Shown piece after piece: positions 17,015 to 25,124 of a stretch of 44,693 bases of DNA (the stretch's first letter is position 1; each line of letters starts with the position of its first letter). Under the pieces are notes generated by a model. That model was not told the DNA's origin. It did not search any database and saw only the letters and a list, made by a program, of their open reading frames with translations. This DNA comes from Shewanella sp. c952. Its GTDB lineage: Bacteria > Pseudomonadota > Gammaproteobacteria > Enterobacterales > Shewanellaceae. The DNA is taken from contig NZ_BPEW01000035.1 of NCBI RefSeq assembly GCF_019654975.1, positions 1 through 44,693 of the forward strand. The letters run 5' to 3'. The position numbers were made by a program, and so were the translations under genes.

Positions 17015-19060
17015 CTAATTTTGGTTCTTAGCCACTTTCTCTATATCCACTAAATCGAGAGTGATGTACGCCGTTTCATCGAGAAATGCATCAGTTTTAT
17101 CAGCGTTATCATCTTCGATATCGTCTAATGACTTAACCACTTCAAGGCCTTCACGAACACGCCTTTCATTTTCGCGATCGAGTTGCTTCTTATCGTTCTC
17201 ATCACGCTCTGCAAGACGTTCACTTTCAACTAACGATACCGTTTTGTCGTTATGATTAGCTTTAAACTCTTCTATATCTTGGAAGATATAGCCGAATTCA
17301 ACATCTGTCTTAATTCGCTGTTGATGCTTACCATCAAGGTTTTGAATCAGCTGCGGATAAATCTCGCTTAACGTACCGTACTGAGCTACAGGCACTTTAT
17401 CCCATGGCAGAGCGTTCTCTTCTTCGGCTTCGCCGTACTCACCTGGTTCAAGGGCACTCGGGAACGGTATATCTGGTGTTACACCCTTTAGCTGAGTACT
17501 GCCACCATTAATACGATAAAATTTAGCAATAGTGTACTGTACATGGCCAATAGGTTTCTCGTACATATCGTATATACGACCAAGGCTCTTATGCTGTTGT
17601 ACTGTGCCTTTACCAAACGTCGATTCACCAACAATCAGAGCACGATCATAATCTTGCAGTGCTGCGGCAAAAATCTCTGATGCAGAAGCACTATAGCGAT
17701 CAACCATAACAGTCAATGGACCGTCATAGGTGACTCGTCCATCGTTGTCTCTATTTTGAGAAACTCGACCATTAGCATCACGAATTTGTACTACGGGGCC
17801 TTGCTCAATGAACAATCCAGTAAGCAATGTCGCTTCAGTAAGCGCACCGCCGCCATTGCCACGCAAATCGATAATGATACCTTCAACTTTTGCTTCTTTA
17901 AGCTCAGCAAGCTCTTTAGAAACATCTTTTGAAAGGTTCATATAGAAACCTGGGATTTGAATAACACCGACCTTACGGTTAGCGTATGGTCCTTCAGTCG
18001 GTTCAACGACCTTAGAGGTAGCAGCACGATCTTCTAGACGGATTTTGTCTCGAACGATAGTTAACTCAAAAGGCTTAGCACTGGAACCACCTTTATTAGG
18101 TAAGATCTCTAAGACTACTTTACTGCCTTTAGGACCTTTAATTAGCTCGACAACATCGTCTAAGCGCCAACCGATAACATCAACAACTTTTTCGCCTTCT
18201 TGGCCAACGCCAACAATTCTGTCTTCAGGCGACAGCTTCTCACTGGTCGCTGCAGGACCGCCAGCAACTAAGCTTTTAATCACGGTGTAATCGTCATCAA
18301 CTTGAAGTACCGCACCAATACCCTCAAGGCTTAAATTCATCTCCATCTGGAAACGCTCTGCATTTCGTGGTGATAAATAGCTGGTATGCGGCTCGACAGT
18401 TCGTGCAAATGCGTTCATAACGCCTTGAAACACGTCTTCGCTGTGAGTTTGACTTAGGCGCTTGATAGAATTGTTGTAACGCTTGGATAAAATAGTGACG
18501 ATTTCGTCCCACTTTTTACCAGTCAACGTTAAGTTTAACGCATCGTACTTTACACGTTGACGCCAAAGTTCATTTAATTCAGCTTCAGTTTTAGGCCAAG
18601 CCGCGTCCTTACGGTCAAATTCATAAGCATCACCAGCCACATCAAACTTCATCTCTTGGTCAAGTAAAGAGAGTGCATAGGCGAATCGCTCGTAGCGACG
18701 TTTTTGGATCACTTCGAACATTGAGTATGCTTGTTGCAGATCGCCACTTTTCAACATATCGTCAAATTGAGTGGAATATGCCATAAAACTGTCAACATCA
18801 GACTGCAGTAGCACATTCTTACGATAATCCAATTGTTTCAGGTATCGTTCGAACACTTGCTTTGAAAACGCATCGTCCATTTCAAAACGATGGTAATGAG
18901 AACGGGTAAACAAACCAGTGACGCGTTTACTCGCCACTTTATGTTGGGGTTCCTGCTTTAAAGCAGGTAACTCGCTGAATTGAATAGTAGGGCTAACAGC
19001 CCACGCCGAGAATCCTACAAAAATACTGGCGATAGATACAGCCAGAGACATTTTCCGCAT
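17015..19060 (-). CDS. prc: Tail-specific (C-terminal processing) periplasmic protease
   Basis: This 681-residue protease of the S41 family degrades or trims periplasmic proteins with nonpolar C-termini and affects peptidoglycan hydrolase turnover. It has a signal peptide (MRKMSLAVSIASIFVGFSAWA), an N-terminal helical part, and a PDZ domain (about 235-325: LSLEGIGAVLQVDDDYTVIK onward). The catalytic domain carries DRYSASASEIFAAAL (nucleophile Ser) and GESTFGKGTVQ (catalytic Lys) near 450-480. The length nearly equals E. coli Prc (682). The frame also opens with two TTG codons upstream (19066, 19063), but I chose the ATG at 19060, which leaves AAAGGAG 10 nt away. It lies 34 bp downstream of proQ, as in E. 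coli. Confidence 0.95.
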   Translation of the reverse strand: MRKMSLAVSIASIFVGFSAWAVSPTIQFSELPALKQEPQHKVASKRVTGLFTRSHYHRFEMDDAFSKQVFERYLKQLDYRKNVLLQSDVDSFMAYSTQFDDMLKSGDLQQAYSMFEVIQKRRYERFAYALSLLDQEMKFDVAGDAYEFDRKDAAWPKTEAELNELWRQRVKYDALNLTLTGKKWDEIVTILSKRYNNSIKRLSQTHSEDVFQGVMNAFARTVEPHTSYLSPRNAERFQMEMNLSLEGIGAVLQVDDDYTVIKSLVAGGPAATSEKLSPEDRIVGVGQEGEKVVDVIGWRLDDVVELIKGPKGSKVVLEILPNKGGSSAKPFELTIVRDKIRLEDRAATSKVVEPTEGPYANRKVGVIQIPGFYMNLSKDVSKELAELKEAKVEGIIIDLRGNGGGALTEATLLTGLFIEQGPVVQIRDANGRVSQNRDNDGRVTYDGPLTVMVDRYSASASEIFAAALQDYDRALIVGESTFGKGTVQQHKSLGRIYDMYEKPIGHVQYTIAKFYRINGGSTQLKGVTPDIPFPSALEPGEYGEAEEENALPWDKVPVAQYGTLSEIYPQLIQNLDGKHQQRIKTDVEFGYIFQDIEEFKANHNDKTVSLVESERLAERDENDKKQLDRENERRVREGLEVVKSLDDIEDDNADKTDAFLDETAYITLDLVDIEKVAKNQN

Positions 19061-19094
19061 CAACAAGTTACTCCTTTACATGCTTTTTAAACCA

Positions 19095-19733
19095 TTACAG
19101 CAGTATGTATTCAGCTTTAACTTTAATCGTTAAACCAGAATCTAGCTGAACTTGAACATCTTCTTTTTTGATGTCCAAAATAACACCAGCTACTGGCGCC
19201 TTACCTAGTTTGACGTTTACGCGTTGATTTTTCTTCAACTCAGCCAATACCGCAGGCGTTAAAACTACTTCTGCTACTTTTTCTTTAACAGGTTTTGCGC
19301 TCGGCGCCGCTTTCGGTCTTCTAGCAACCGGTTTTTTAACGGGTTTCTTAGCATTAGCTGAAGGTGCTGACGTTTTGCCTGCCTTAGCTATTCTTTTTGC
19401 TTTCGCTTTTTCCTGACTTTCTTTAAGTGTAGCTTGAGCATGGTCAACGTGCTCTTGTTCTAGCTCACCACAAGAATTACCATCTAAATCGATACGGTGC
19501 GTACCGGCTTTAACACACTTAAGGTAACGCCAGCTGCTTGTGTATCTTCTTAAAGCGATTCTTAGTTGAGTCTTACTGACTTTAGAATCATCAGCTAACC
19601 TTTCCGCTAAATCTTGAAACAATCCGATTTTTAATGGCTTCGTTTCACCTTCAGCAATAAAGCATAAAGGAAATGTTTCATATAAGTACGCAAGAATAGC
19701 GTTGGTATCGGTCAACTTTTCTGTTGATTCCAT
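19095..19733 (-). CDS. proQ: RNA chaperone ProQ
   Basis: This 212-residue RNA-binding protein stabilises many small RNAs and mRNA 3' ends. It has an N-terminal FinO-like domain (residues 5-120) with LIAxLxExFPLCF-like and LKIGLFQDLAERL segments, and RIALRRYTSSWRYL as the RNA-binding helix. A Lys/Ala/Pro-rich linker follows (about 120-165), then a C-terminal KOW/Tudor-like domain (VNVKLGKAPVAGVILDIKKEDVQVQL). The ATG at 19733 is preferred over the in-frame GTG at 19745, because GGAAG lies 5 nt before it. It precedes prc in one unit. Its presence matters here because the window also encodes an SdsR-like RNA. Confidence 0.95.
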   Translation of the reverse strand: MESTEKLTDTNAILAYLYETFPLCFIAEGETKPLKIGLFQDLAERLADDSKVSKTQLRIALRRYTSSWRYLKCVKAGTHRIDLDGNSCGELEQEHVDHAQATLKESQEKAKAKRIAKAGKTSAPSANAKKPVKKPVARRPKAAPSAKPVKEKVAEVVLTPAVLAELKKNQRVNVKLGKAPVAGVILDIKKEDVQVQLDSGLTIKVKAEYILL

Positions 19734-20019
19734 CTTTACTTCCACAGTTTAAAAAAGGGACACCACCAAAAGAGTTTCTATCTCTCATCGATTTAAGTGT
19801 CGTTTATATTTGTCTGATTATGACCTAAAGAACAAATTAATAATGATTAACCTATGTTTTTTAGCGGCAAAATCAAACCTACCTTAGCAACAACCTATCA
19901 TAAACGCTATTGATTCGCTTTACCGAATAATGACGATTTGAGATTTCATTGCTCAAACCGCTTATTATAGGGATGCATGAGATGATTGCGACCATCAATT
20001 AGCAAAAATTGGTCGTAGA

Positions 20020-20478
20020 TTAACCAAATAGGCAATTTTCGAGACTTTTAACCAAAGTTTCTACGCCTTGTTGATCGATTTCATCAAATCTTGATAACGA
20101 TGGGCTATCAATATCCAGTACTCCGATAACATCACCATTGTGTCTAAGCGGAACAACCAACTCAGAAACGCTCGCTGAATCACACGCTATGTGTCCCACA
20201 AACTGATGTACATCGGCTATGCGTTGTGTTTGGTTTTTTTCAACAGCAGTTCCACAAACGCCTTTTCCTATCGGTATCCGAGTACAAGCAACTTTCCCTT
20301 GGAACGGACCTAAAACAAGTTGCTCGTTCTTTAATAGGTAAAAGCCCACCCAATTAAGATCAGTCAAATTATCATTTAACAGCGCAGAAAAATTGGCTAA
20401 GGCCGCTATTTGGTCATCTTCACCGCTCAATAAAGCGATAACTTGACGGTTCAACGTGTCATAAAATGACGCGGTCAT
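20020..20478 (-). CDS. msrC: Free methionine-(R)-sulfoxide reductase, GAF type
   Basis: This 152-residue GAF-domain enzyme reduces free L-methionine-(R)-sulfoxide. It is known as YebR or fRMsr. Key family cysteines are present: VACTRIPIGKGVCG (about residues 82-93) and HIACDSAS (near 116). Conserved segments NWVGFYLL, LGPFQGKVAC and GVLDIDSPSLSRFDEID are intact. Of two ATGs six bases apart, the one at 20478 is chosen because AGGGG would touch the first but is well spaced for the second. A hairpin (19989-20015, CGACCA stem) without a T-run follows the stop. The nearby proQ, letAB and rsmF genes mirror the E. coli region. Confidence 0.93.
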   Translation of the reverse strand: MTASFYDTLNRQVIALLSGEDDQIAALANFSALLNDNLTDLNWVGFYLLKNEQLVLGPFQGKVACTRIPIGKGVCGTAVEKNQTQRIADVHQFVGHIACDSASVSELVVPLRHNGDVIGVLDIDSPSLSRFDEIDQQGVETLVKSLENCLFG

Positions 20479-20572
20479 ATACATCCCCTAACTAAATCAT
20501 CGATAAATCTAAATATATTTGCAGCATCTTATCAATAAACAACGTATTTAGAAGACTGATACTCGGTTTTTT

Positions 20573-20854
20573 TTAGTCTAAATTAGTCTTTTTCGATACT
20601 TTCTTTGCTGGGGCTTTATTGGCAATCGCAGCGCCTTTAAGCAAAGATTGTAGTTCATCTTTATGCTGCGCTAAGAAAAACCCAAGCTTTTCAATATCAT
20701 TATCTTCCAACTCTAGTTCAGAGTTAGTCAAAAAAGGAATTAAGTTGTCAGCGATATCAAGCATCTTATCGTAGGCATCAGCCTCCTTTTTCGATGTGAA
20801 AGTCATCTTTTCAACCCCTTCTCTAACTACGACAAATTTGGTTACAACGGCCAT
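20573..20854 (-). CDS. yebG: SOS-induced protein YebG
   Basis: This small protein (93 residues) is of unknown molecular role and is induced by DNA damage in E. coli. The N-terminal half is nearly identical in pattern to E. coli YebG: VVVREGVEKMTFTSKKEADA and YDKMLDIADNL. The Lys/Ala-rich tail (AIANKAPAKKVSKKTNLD) differs from the acidic E. coli tail. The frame is open further upstream, but the ATG at 20854 must be the start, because the longer frame runs through the LexA box at 20866-20885. The gene diverges from letA. Confidence 0.93.
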   Translation of the reverse strand: MAVVTKFVVVREGVEKMTFTSKKEADAYDKMLDIADNLIPFLTNSELELEDNDIEKLGFFLAQHKDELQSLLKGAAIANKAPAKKVSKKTNLD

Positions 20855-20865
20855 AATCAATCTCG

Positions 20866-20885
20866 CACTGTTTTTATATACAGTA
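20866..20885. promoter_or_regulatory. LexA (SOS) box of yebG
   Basis: CTGT-TTTTATAT-ACAG at 20868-20883 is an exact CTGT-N8-ACAG LexA site with an AT-only spacer. It lies 14 bp upstream of the yebG ATG and overlaps the likely -10 (TATATA on the minus strand). LexA bound here would block yebG transcription. YebG is an established SOS gene, so site and gene support each other. Confidence 0.92.
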
Positions 20886-21050
20886 AAGAGTCTCACATAT
20901 TGAAGTTCTTATGCAAGTTTTCTTGAAAATCTGATACGCTTATAGCGATAAGGACTCTGTAATAATCAAATGCATACGATTATTTGAGTTCACGTTTATA
21001 GCAATATGTTTGCTTTATTCCTTAACGTTTTATTTGAGGCTTTATTTCCT

Positions 21051-21677
21051 ATGTCATCGGATACGCTAGACAATAGTGTGACTTTATGTCCGTCTTGTGA
21101 TTTGGTCATCAGAAAACGTGCCCTGCCAACAGGCGTAAGGGCTATTTGCCCGCGATGCCATACACAGTTATACGACACACCTTATTGTTCAGTTAATGGC
21201 ATGTTGGCGTTATGCATTACTGCAATTATTTTCTTTTTTCCCGCTAATTTATTTCCAGTGCTTGAGCTAGAATTTTTAGGCAGTATGCGTACTACAACCG
21301 TTTTCGAAGGCGCTGCAGCTGTCTATCAGCAAGGATATTGGGTTGTTGCGATAGCGGTAATGACGGCTGCGGTCATCGCGCCTGGCATCTTACTTTCTTC
21401 TATACTGGTGCAGATCCTTATCATAAAATTTGGATTGCAATCCCCTTTATTAAGGTCAGTATTAAAACAGGCACTAAAGTTACAAGGTTTACTGACACAG
21501 CTAACGATGCTCGAAATCTATGTCATCAGCTTTTTGGTTGCTGCTTTTAACCTTGCAGATTTTGCTACTGTTTCTTTCGGTTTTGGTACTTTCTGCTTTA
21601 CAATGCTGTTTGTTATGCATTTATTTCTTTTAAGAGAGTATGACTTAGAGCATATGTGGAGTTTTCTTGAACGATAA
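21051..21677 (+). CDS. LetA/PqiA-family protein, N-terminal half
   Basis: This 208-residue membrane protein equals the first half of E. coli LetA (YebS, 427 residues). It has a zinc ribbon with Cys13, Cys16, Cys33 and Cys36 (CPSC ... CPRC), then about four membrane segments starting at GMLALCITAIIFFFPANLFPV. LetA is thought to feed or extract lipids for the LetB tunnel. Here the two LetA halves are separate genes: this one stops at 21677 and the second begins 11 nt earlier in another frame. I start at the ATG at 21051, which follows GAGG and fits the family N-terminus. An ATG at 21006 in the same frame has no ribosome site. It diverges from yebG. Confidence 0.85.
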   Translation: MSSDTLDNSVTLCPSCDLVIRKRALPTGVRAICPRCHTQLYDTPYCSVNGMLALCITAIIFFFPANLFPVLELEFLGSMRTTTVFEGAAAVYQQGYWVVAIAVMTAAVIAPGILLSSILVQILIIKFGLQSPLLRSVLKQALKLQGLLTQLTMLEIYVISFLVAAFNLADFATVSFGFGTFCFTMLFVMHLFLLREYDLEHMWSFLER

Positions 21678-22311
21678 TCAAACAAGCTGCACATTAGGCA
21701 AAGAGATAGGGCTAACTTGCTGCCCAACCTGCAATAAAGTCACCTGCGCAAATTCCGCATGCTGTAGCCGCTGCGATGCTAAATTGAAAGTAAGAGATTA
21801 CGATAGCCTGCAAAAGAGTTGGGCGTTATTGATAACAGCAGCTATTTTACTGATACCTGCCAATCTATACCCGATAACGACCCTAACGAATCAAGGGCAA
21901 GTCACTCAAGACACTATTTTTTCTGGGATTGCGCATCTGGTTAAAACAGACATGATCCCTATCGCTATTATTCTGTTTACAGCAAGTATATTGGTGCCGG
22001 TGCTTAAAATTGTCGGTTTAACTATATATTTAACAGCAATTAGCTTTAAGTTACCGATATCTAAGAAAAAACTAATGATGGGCTTTCATATTATCGAGTG
22101 GATTGGTAGATGGTCGATGTTAGATCTATTTGTCATTTCACTCACCGTTGCCGTGGTCAATATGGGACAACTTTTAGATGCAAAACCAGCACCTGCAGCC
22201 ACTGCATTCGCCTTAGTTATTCTGCTAACACAACTGGCAGCAAAAGTGATTGATACACGCTTACTCTGGGACAGATTGGAAACTAAAAATGACTCAAGTA
22301 CAAACACCTAA
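21667..22311 (+). CDS. LetA/PqiA-family protein, C-terminal half
   Basis: This 214-residue membrane protein equals the second half of E. coli LetA. A second zinc ribbon (CCPTC at 18-22, CCSRC at 32-36) precedes about four membrane segments. LITAAILLIPANLYPITTL and IEWIGRWSMLDLFVISLTVAVVN are close to the E. coli text. The start is a TTG at 21667, inside the end of the previous gene, with GGAG 5 nt upstream. No ATG is available before the zinc ribbon. Translation is probably coupled to the first half, giving equal amounts. It overlaps letB by 23 nt. The two halves presumably assemble into one LetA-like unit (inference). Confidence 0.87.
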   Translation: MNDNQTSCTLGKEIGLTCCPTCNKVTCANSACCSRCDAKLKVRDYDSLQKSWALLITAAILLIPANLYPITTLTNQGQVTQDTIFSGIAHLVKTDMIPIAIILFTASILVPVLKIVGLTIYLTAISFKLPISKKKLMMGFHIIEWIGRWSMLDLFVISLTVAVVNMGQLLDAKPAPAATAFALVILLTQLAAKVIDTRLLWDRLETKNDSSTNT

Positions 22312-24916
22312 AGTAGTAAAGAAAAAACTCTTCTCTCCTATTTGGTTACTCCCGATTATCGCATTGGCGCTAGGAGCTTGGTTAGGAGTAAAGAGCATCC
22401 GCGAGTCTGGCGTAGAGGTCAGAATACACTTTCCAAATGCCACAGGGATGGATATTGGGAAAACCTTGGTAAAATATCAAGGTCTTACCGTGGGTAAAGT
22501 GGTTGATATCAGTATCGATGATGATCTTCAGGGCGTTAATGTTGATGTTTTAATGGATTACCGCTCCTCACCATTTCTCAACAAAGCGACCAAGTTTTGG
22601 CTTGTTAAACCTAAGGCTTCAATTACTGGCGTTGAAGGTTTAGACACCTTATTTTCCGGTAATTACATCGGAATTTTGCCAGGTGAAGGAGAATCAGCTT
22701 CCTTTTTTGAAGCAGAGATCAGCGCACCTGTTATTACACCGGGTAACGAAGGTCTAATCGTTAACATTACCTCAGAAAAGTTAGGTTCTTTAGATGTCGG
22801 TTCTCCGCTATTCTATCGACAGATCCCCGTGGGACAGGTTGTTGGTTACCGTTTAGATAGCAGTAATAAGATTATAGTTACTGCCTTTATTCAGCAGCAA
22901 TATGCAAACTTAGTCAAAGTAGATTCACAGTTTTGGAATGTGTCTGGTATTAGTATTGACGCTTCTCTTGCCAGCATTGAAGTTCGTAGCGAAAGCTTAG
23001 CTTCGATTCTAGCAGGTGGCATTAGCTTTAGCTCAAATGATGAGTCTGCCACGGCAGAAAACAGACACGAATTTGCCTTATATGATAGCGAGAAACAAGC
23101 CTTCGGTGGTATCAAGTTTACATTGACCGCTAACGGTACTGAATCAGTTGCAAACAACACCGCAATTGTGTTTCGTGGCATTAATATAGGCCGGGTTACC
23201 AATAAAACGCTAACTGATAAAGGTATATCTTTAGAGGCAAAAATCGATAGTAAATATGCCGAATTGTTAGCCGGGAGCTCATCATTTTGGTTAGAAGGCG
23301 CCGATATCTCTCTAAGTGGCATCAATCATCCAGAGCGACTACTTACTGGTAGTGTGATTAACTTTATCGCGGGTTCTGGCGCGCCACTACAGCAATATCC
23401 CTTGTTAACCACTCAACCCGAGCCGGAAAATAGTAACAAGCTTGCGTTAACTTTAGACTCTGCTACTAATCCGGGCATTTCAGCCGGCGCAGAGTTACGT
23501 TTCAAACAGATTAAAATAGGCACGGTGCTGTCCAGCAAGTTAAATAAAGCACTGACTAAAGTAGAATATAATATCGAAGTCGATTCGGATTTCAGTACCT
23601 TACTGACCAAGGGCAGCTATTTTATCGCCGAGTCCGTGCTTTCAATAGAAGCCAACTTAGATGGTGTTGCGGTAAAGGCTCGCGATCTCAGTACTTTTAC
23701 CAATGGCACATTGAGTTTAGTAAAAGGATCTAGCAACCAGCAGTTAGCTAACGGTGCGGAACTAAAAGTATTTGCCAGCAGTAACGAAGCAGATAACTAC
23801 TTTAAGAACTCGCAACTAATATCTCGACAACTTTTCAGTAATGATGCCGCAGATGTGGTTGATGGCTCACCGATTTACTATAAAAAAATGCAGATTGGCC
23901 AGGTTAACAAGGTAGATTGGCAGCGAAAGAATAACGACTTTCTAATTGATATCAGTATCCAAAAAACATTTGCGTCGCTGTTAACCGACAAAACGGTTTT
24001 TTGGCGCAATAGCGCGTTGGCAATCAACGCTAGTTTAAGTGGAATTGAAGTAGAAATGTCGCCACTACAAGGAGCGATTAAAGGTGGGATCACTTTAGGA
24101 CTGCTTGAGCAACCAGCACAAGGACGAGAAAATCAGCTATATGATTCTAAATTCCTTGCGTTAAGCCAATCAACGGCGATAACTATGACCTTCCCTGCTA
24201 GCGTAAAATTAGCTAAGAAAGCGCCTATCCGCTATTTAGGTCATAAAGTGGGTGAAGTCGAGTCCGTTGTACTGAGTAAAGATCTGACCAAGTTGAATGT
24301 TTCGGCTTACCTATATGGTGATTACGCCATGAACTTCAATCAGCGAGATGCTAGCTTTTCAATTGTTGACGCACAAGTTTCACTGGCTGGAATTGAAGCC
24401 CCAGAGACTCTGATCACTGGTCCCTATATTTCAGTCGTGCCCGGTGTTAGCACACAAACAGCAAATAGCTTCACAGGCCTGGTCAACAAGCCATTTTATA
24501 ATGTGGATAACGCTCTTACTTTTATTATCACTAATAATAACTTAGGTTCTATCAATAAAGGGACTGCAATCTTCTTTCGCGGCATCAAAGTCGGTCAGGT
24601 CGATAGTTACCAGTTGATCGCAGATGGTACAGGTGTAGAGATGACGGCTCACATTGAAAGCGAGTATAAACATCTAATTAATAGCACAAGTGTAGTTTGG
24701 GATCTTTCGGGCGTTAAAGTTGACGTTGGTCTATTTTCTGGTGCTCAAATTGAAACAGGTTCACTTGAGACCATTCTTGCAGGTGGAATTGGCCTTGCCA
24801 CCAAAGACATCACTGCAGCAGACAACATGATTGAGCCGCAACATCGCTTTTCACTTAGCTCCGCTGTAGATCCCCTCTGGTTAGAGTGGGCACCTAAACA
24901 ATCAGCAACCGACTAA
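22289..24916 (+). CDS. letB: LetB, seven-MCE-domain envelope-spanning tunnel protein
   Basis: This 875-residue protein matches LetB (YebT, 877 in E. coli). LetB is a homohexamer whose stacked MCE rings form a hydrophobic tunnel for lipids between inner and outer membranes. It has one N-terminal membrane segment (residues 18-38, IWLLPIIALALGAWLGV). Then come seven MCE repeats, starting roughly at GVEVRIHFPNATGM, GLIVNITSEKLGS, GIKFTLTANGTES, KLALTLDSATNPG, ADVVDGSPIYYKK, AITMTFPASVKLA and ALTFIITNNNLGS. Most carry the IxVGxV-like strand (for example GLTVGKVV, IPVGQVV, IKVGQVD). The ATG at 22289 matches the E. coli length; a frame extension to 22250 lies within the upstream gene. It is followed by a strong terminator, so letAB form one unit. 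Confidence 0.96.
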   Translation: MTQVQTPKVVKKKLFSPIWLLPIIALALGAWLGVKSIRESGVEVRIHFPNATGMDIGKTLVKYQGLTVGKVVDISIDDDLQGVNVDVLMDYRSSPFLNKATKFWLVKPKASITGVEGLDTLFSGNYIGILPGEGESASFFEAEISAPVITPGNEGLIVNITSEKLGSLDVGSPLFYRQIPVGQVVGYRLDSSNKIIVTAFIQQQYANLVKVDSQFWNVSGISIDASLASIEVRSESLASILAGGISFSSNDESATAENRHEFALYDSEKQAFGGIKFTLTANGTESVANNTAIVFRGINIGRVTNKTLTDKGISLEAKIDSKYAELLAGSSSFWLEGADISLSGINHPERLLTGSVINFIAGSGAPLQQYPLLTTQPEPENSNKLALTLDSATNPGISAGAELRFKQIKIGTVLSSKLNKALTKVEYNIEVDSDFSTLLTKGSYFIAESVLSIEANLDGVAVKARDLSTFTNGTLSLVKGSSNQQLANGAELKVFASSNEADNYFKNSQLISRQLFSNDAADVVDGSPIYYKKMQIGQVNKVDWQRKNNDFLIDISIQKTFASLLTDKTVFWRNSALAINASLSGIEVEMSPLQGAIKGGITLGLLEQPAQGRENQLYDSKFLALSQSTAITMTFPASVKLAKKAPIRYLGHKVGEVESVVLSKDLTKLNVSAYLYGDYAMNFNQRDASFSIVDAQVSLAGIEAPETLITGPYISVVPGVSTQTANSFTGLVNKPFYNVDNALTFIITNNNLGSINKGTAIFFRGIKVGQVDSYQLIADGTGVEMTAHIESEYKHLINSTSVVWDLSGVKVDVGLFSGAQIETGSLETILAGGIGLATKDITAADNMIEPQHRFSLSSAVDPLWLEWAPKQSATD

Positions 24917-24940
24917 CTTGCAACCGGATAATGCGAAAAT

Positions 24941-24973
24941 GGCGATAACTTACTTAAGTTATCGCCTTTTTTT
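24941..24973 (+). terminator. Terminator of letAB
   Basis: A perfect 11-bp stem (24941-24951 with 24956-24966, GGCGATAACTT and complement), a 4-nt loop, and a run of seven T. Confidence 0.92.
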
Positions 24974-24988
24974 ATCAAGAAAAGTGTT

Positions 24989-25124
24989 ATACCAATCAGT
25001 ATAAGAAGTTGATCTACTCAGAGTGTTTTCAGGCGTGCGAATTCAAAACCAATGAGCTAATAATGGTATTTGCTATGATCGGCTACGCGCTCGTTGGACA
25101 ATAAATCTTTATACTGATTGCTAT
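24989..25124. repeat. MITE-like inverted-repeat element
   Basis: Terminal inverted repeats ATACCAATCAGTATAA (24989-25004) and its complement at 25109-25124 match at 15 of 16 bases and bound a 136-bp element with no coding capacity. The inside (GCGTGCGAATTC, CCAATGAGCTA, GGCTACGCGCTCGTT) resembles a short repeat I recall scattered in Shewanella and related genomes. The right end reaches the first base of the stop codon of the neighbouring membrane-protein gene. A target duplication is not clear. Confidence 0.55.

Noticed and set aside
19746..20019. A possible small RNA or gene between proQ and msrC.
   Set aside because: Only a hairpin without a T-run (19989-20015) and a short TTTGAG/CTCAAA repeat were seen. 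A loose -35/-10 (TTGAGC, CATTAT) may be the proQ promoter, but it is too weak to annotate.
20855..20896. A longer yebG start.
   Set aside because: It would place coding sequence across the exact LexA box, and the ATG at 20854 matches the E. coli start.
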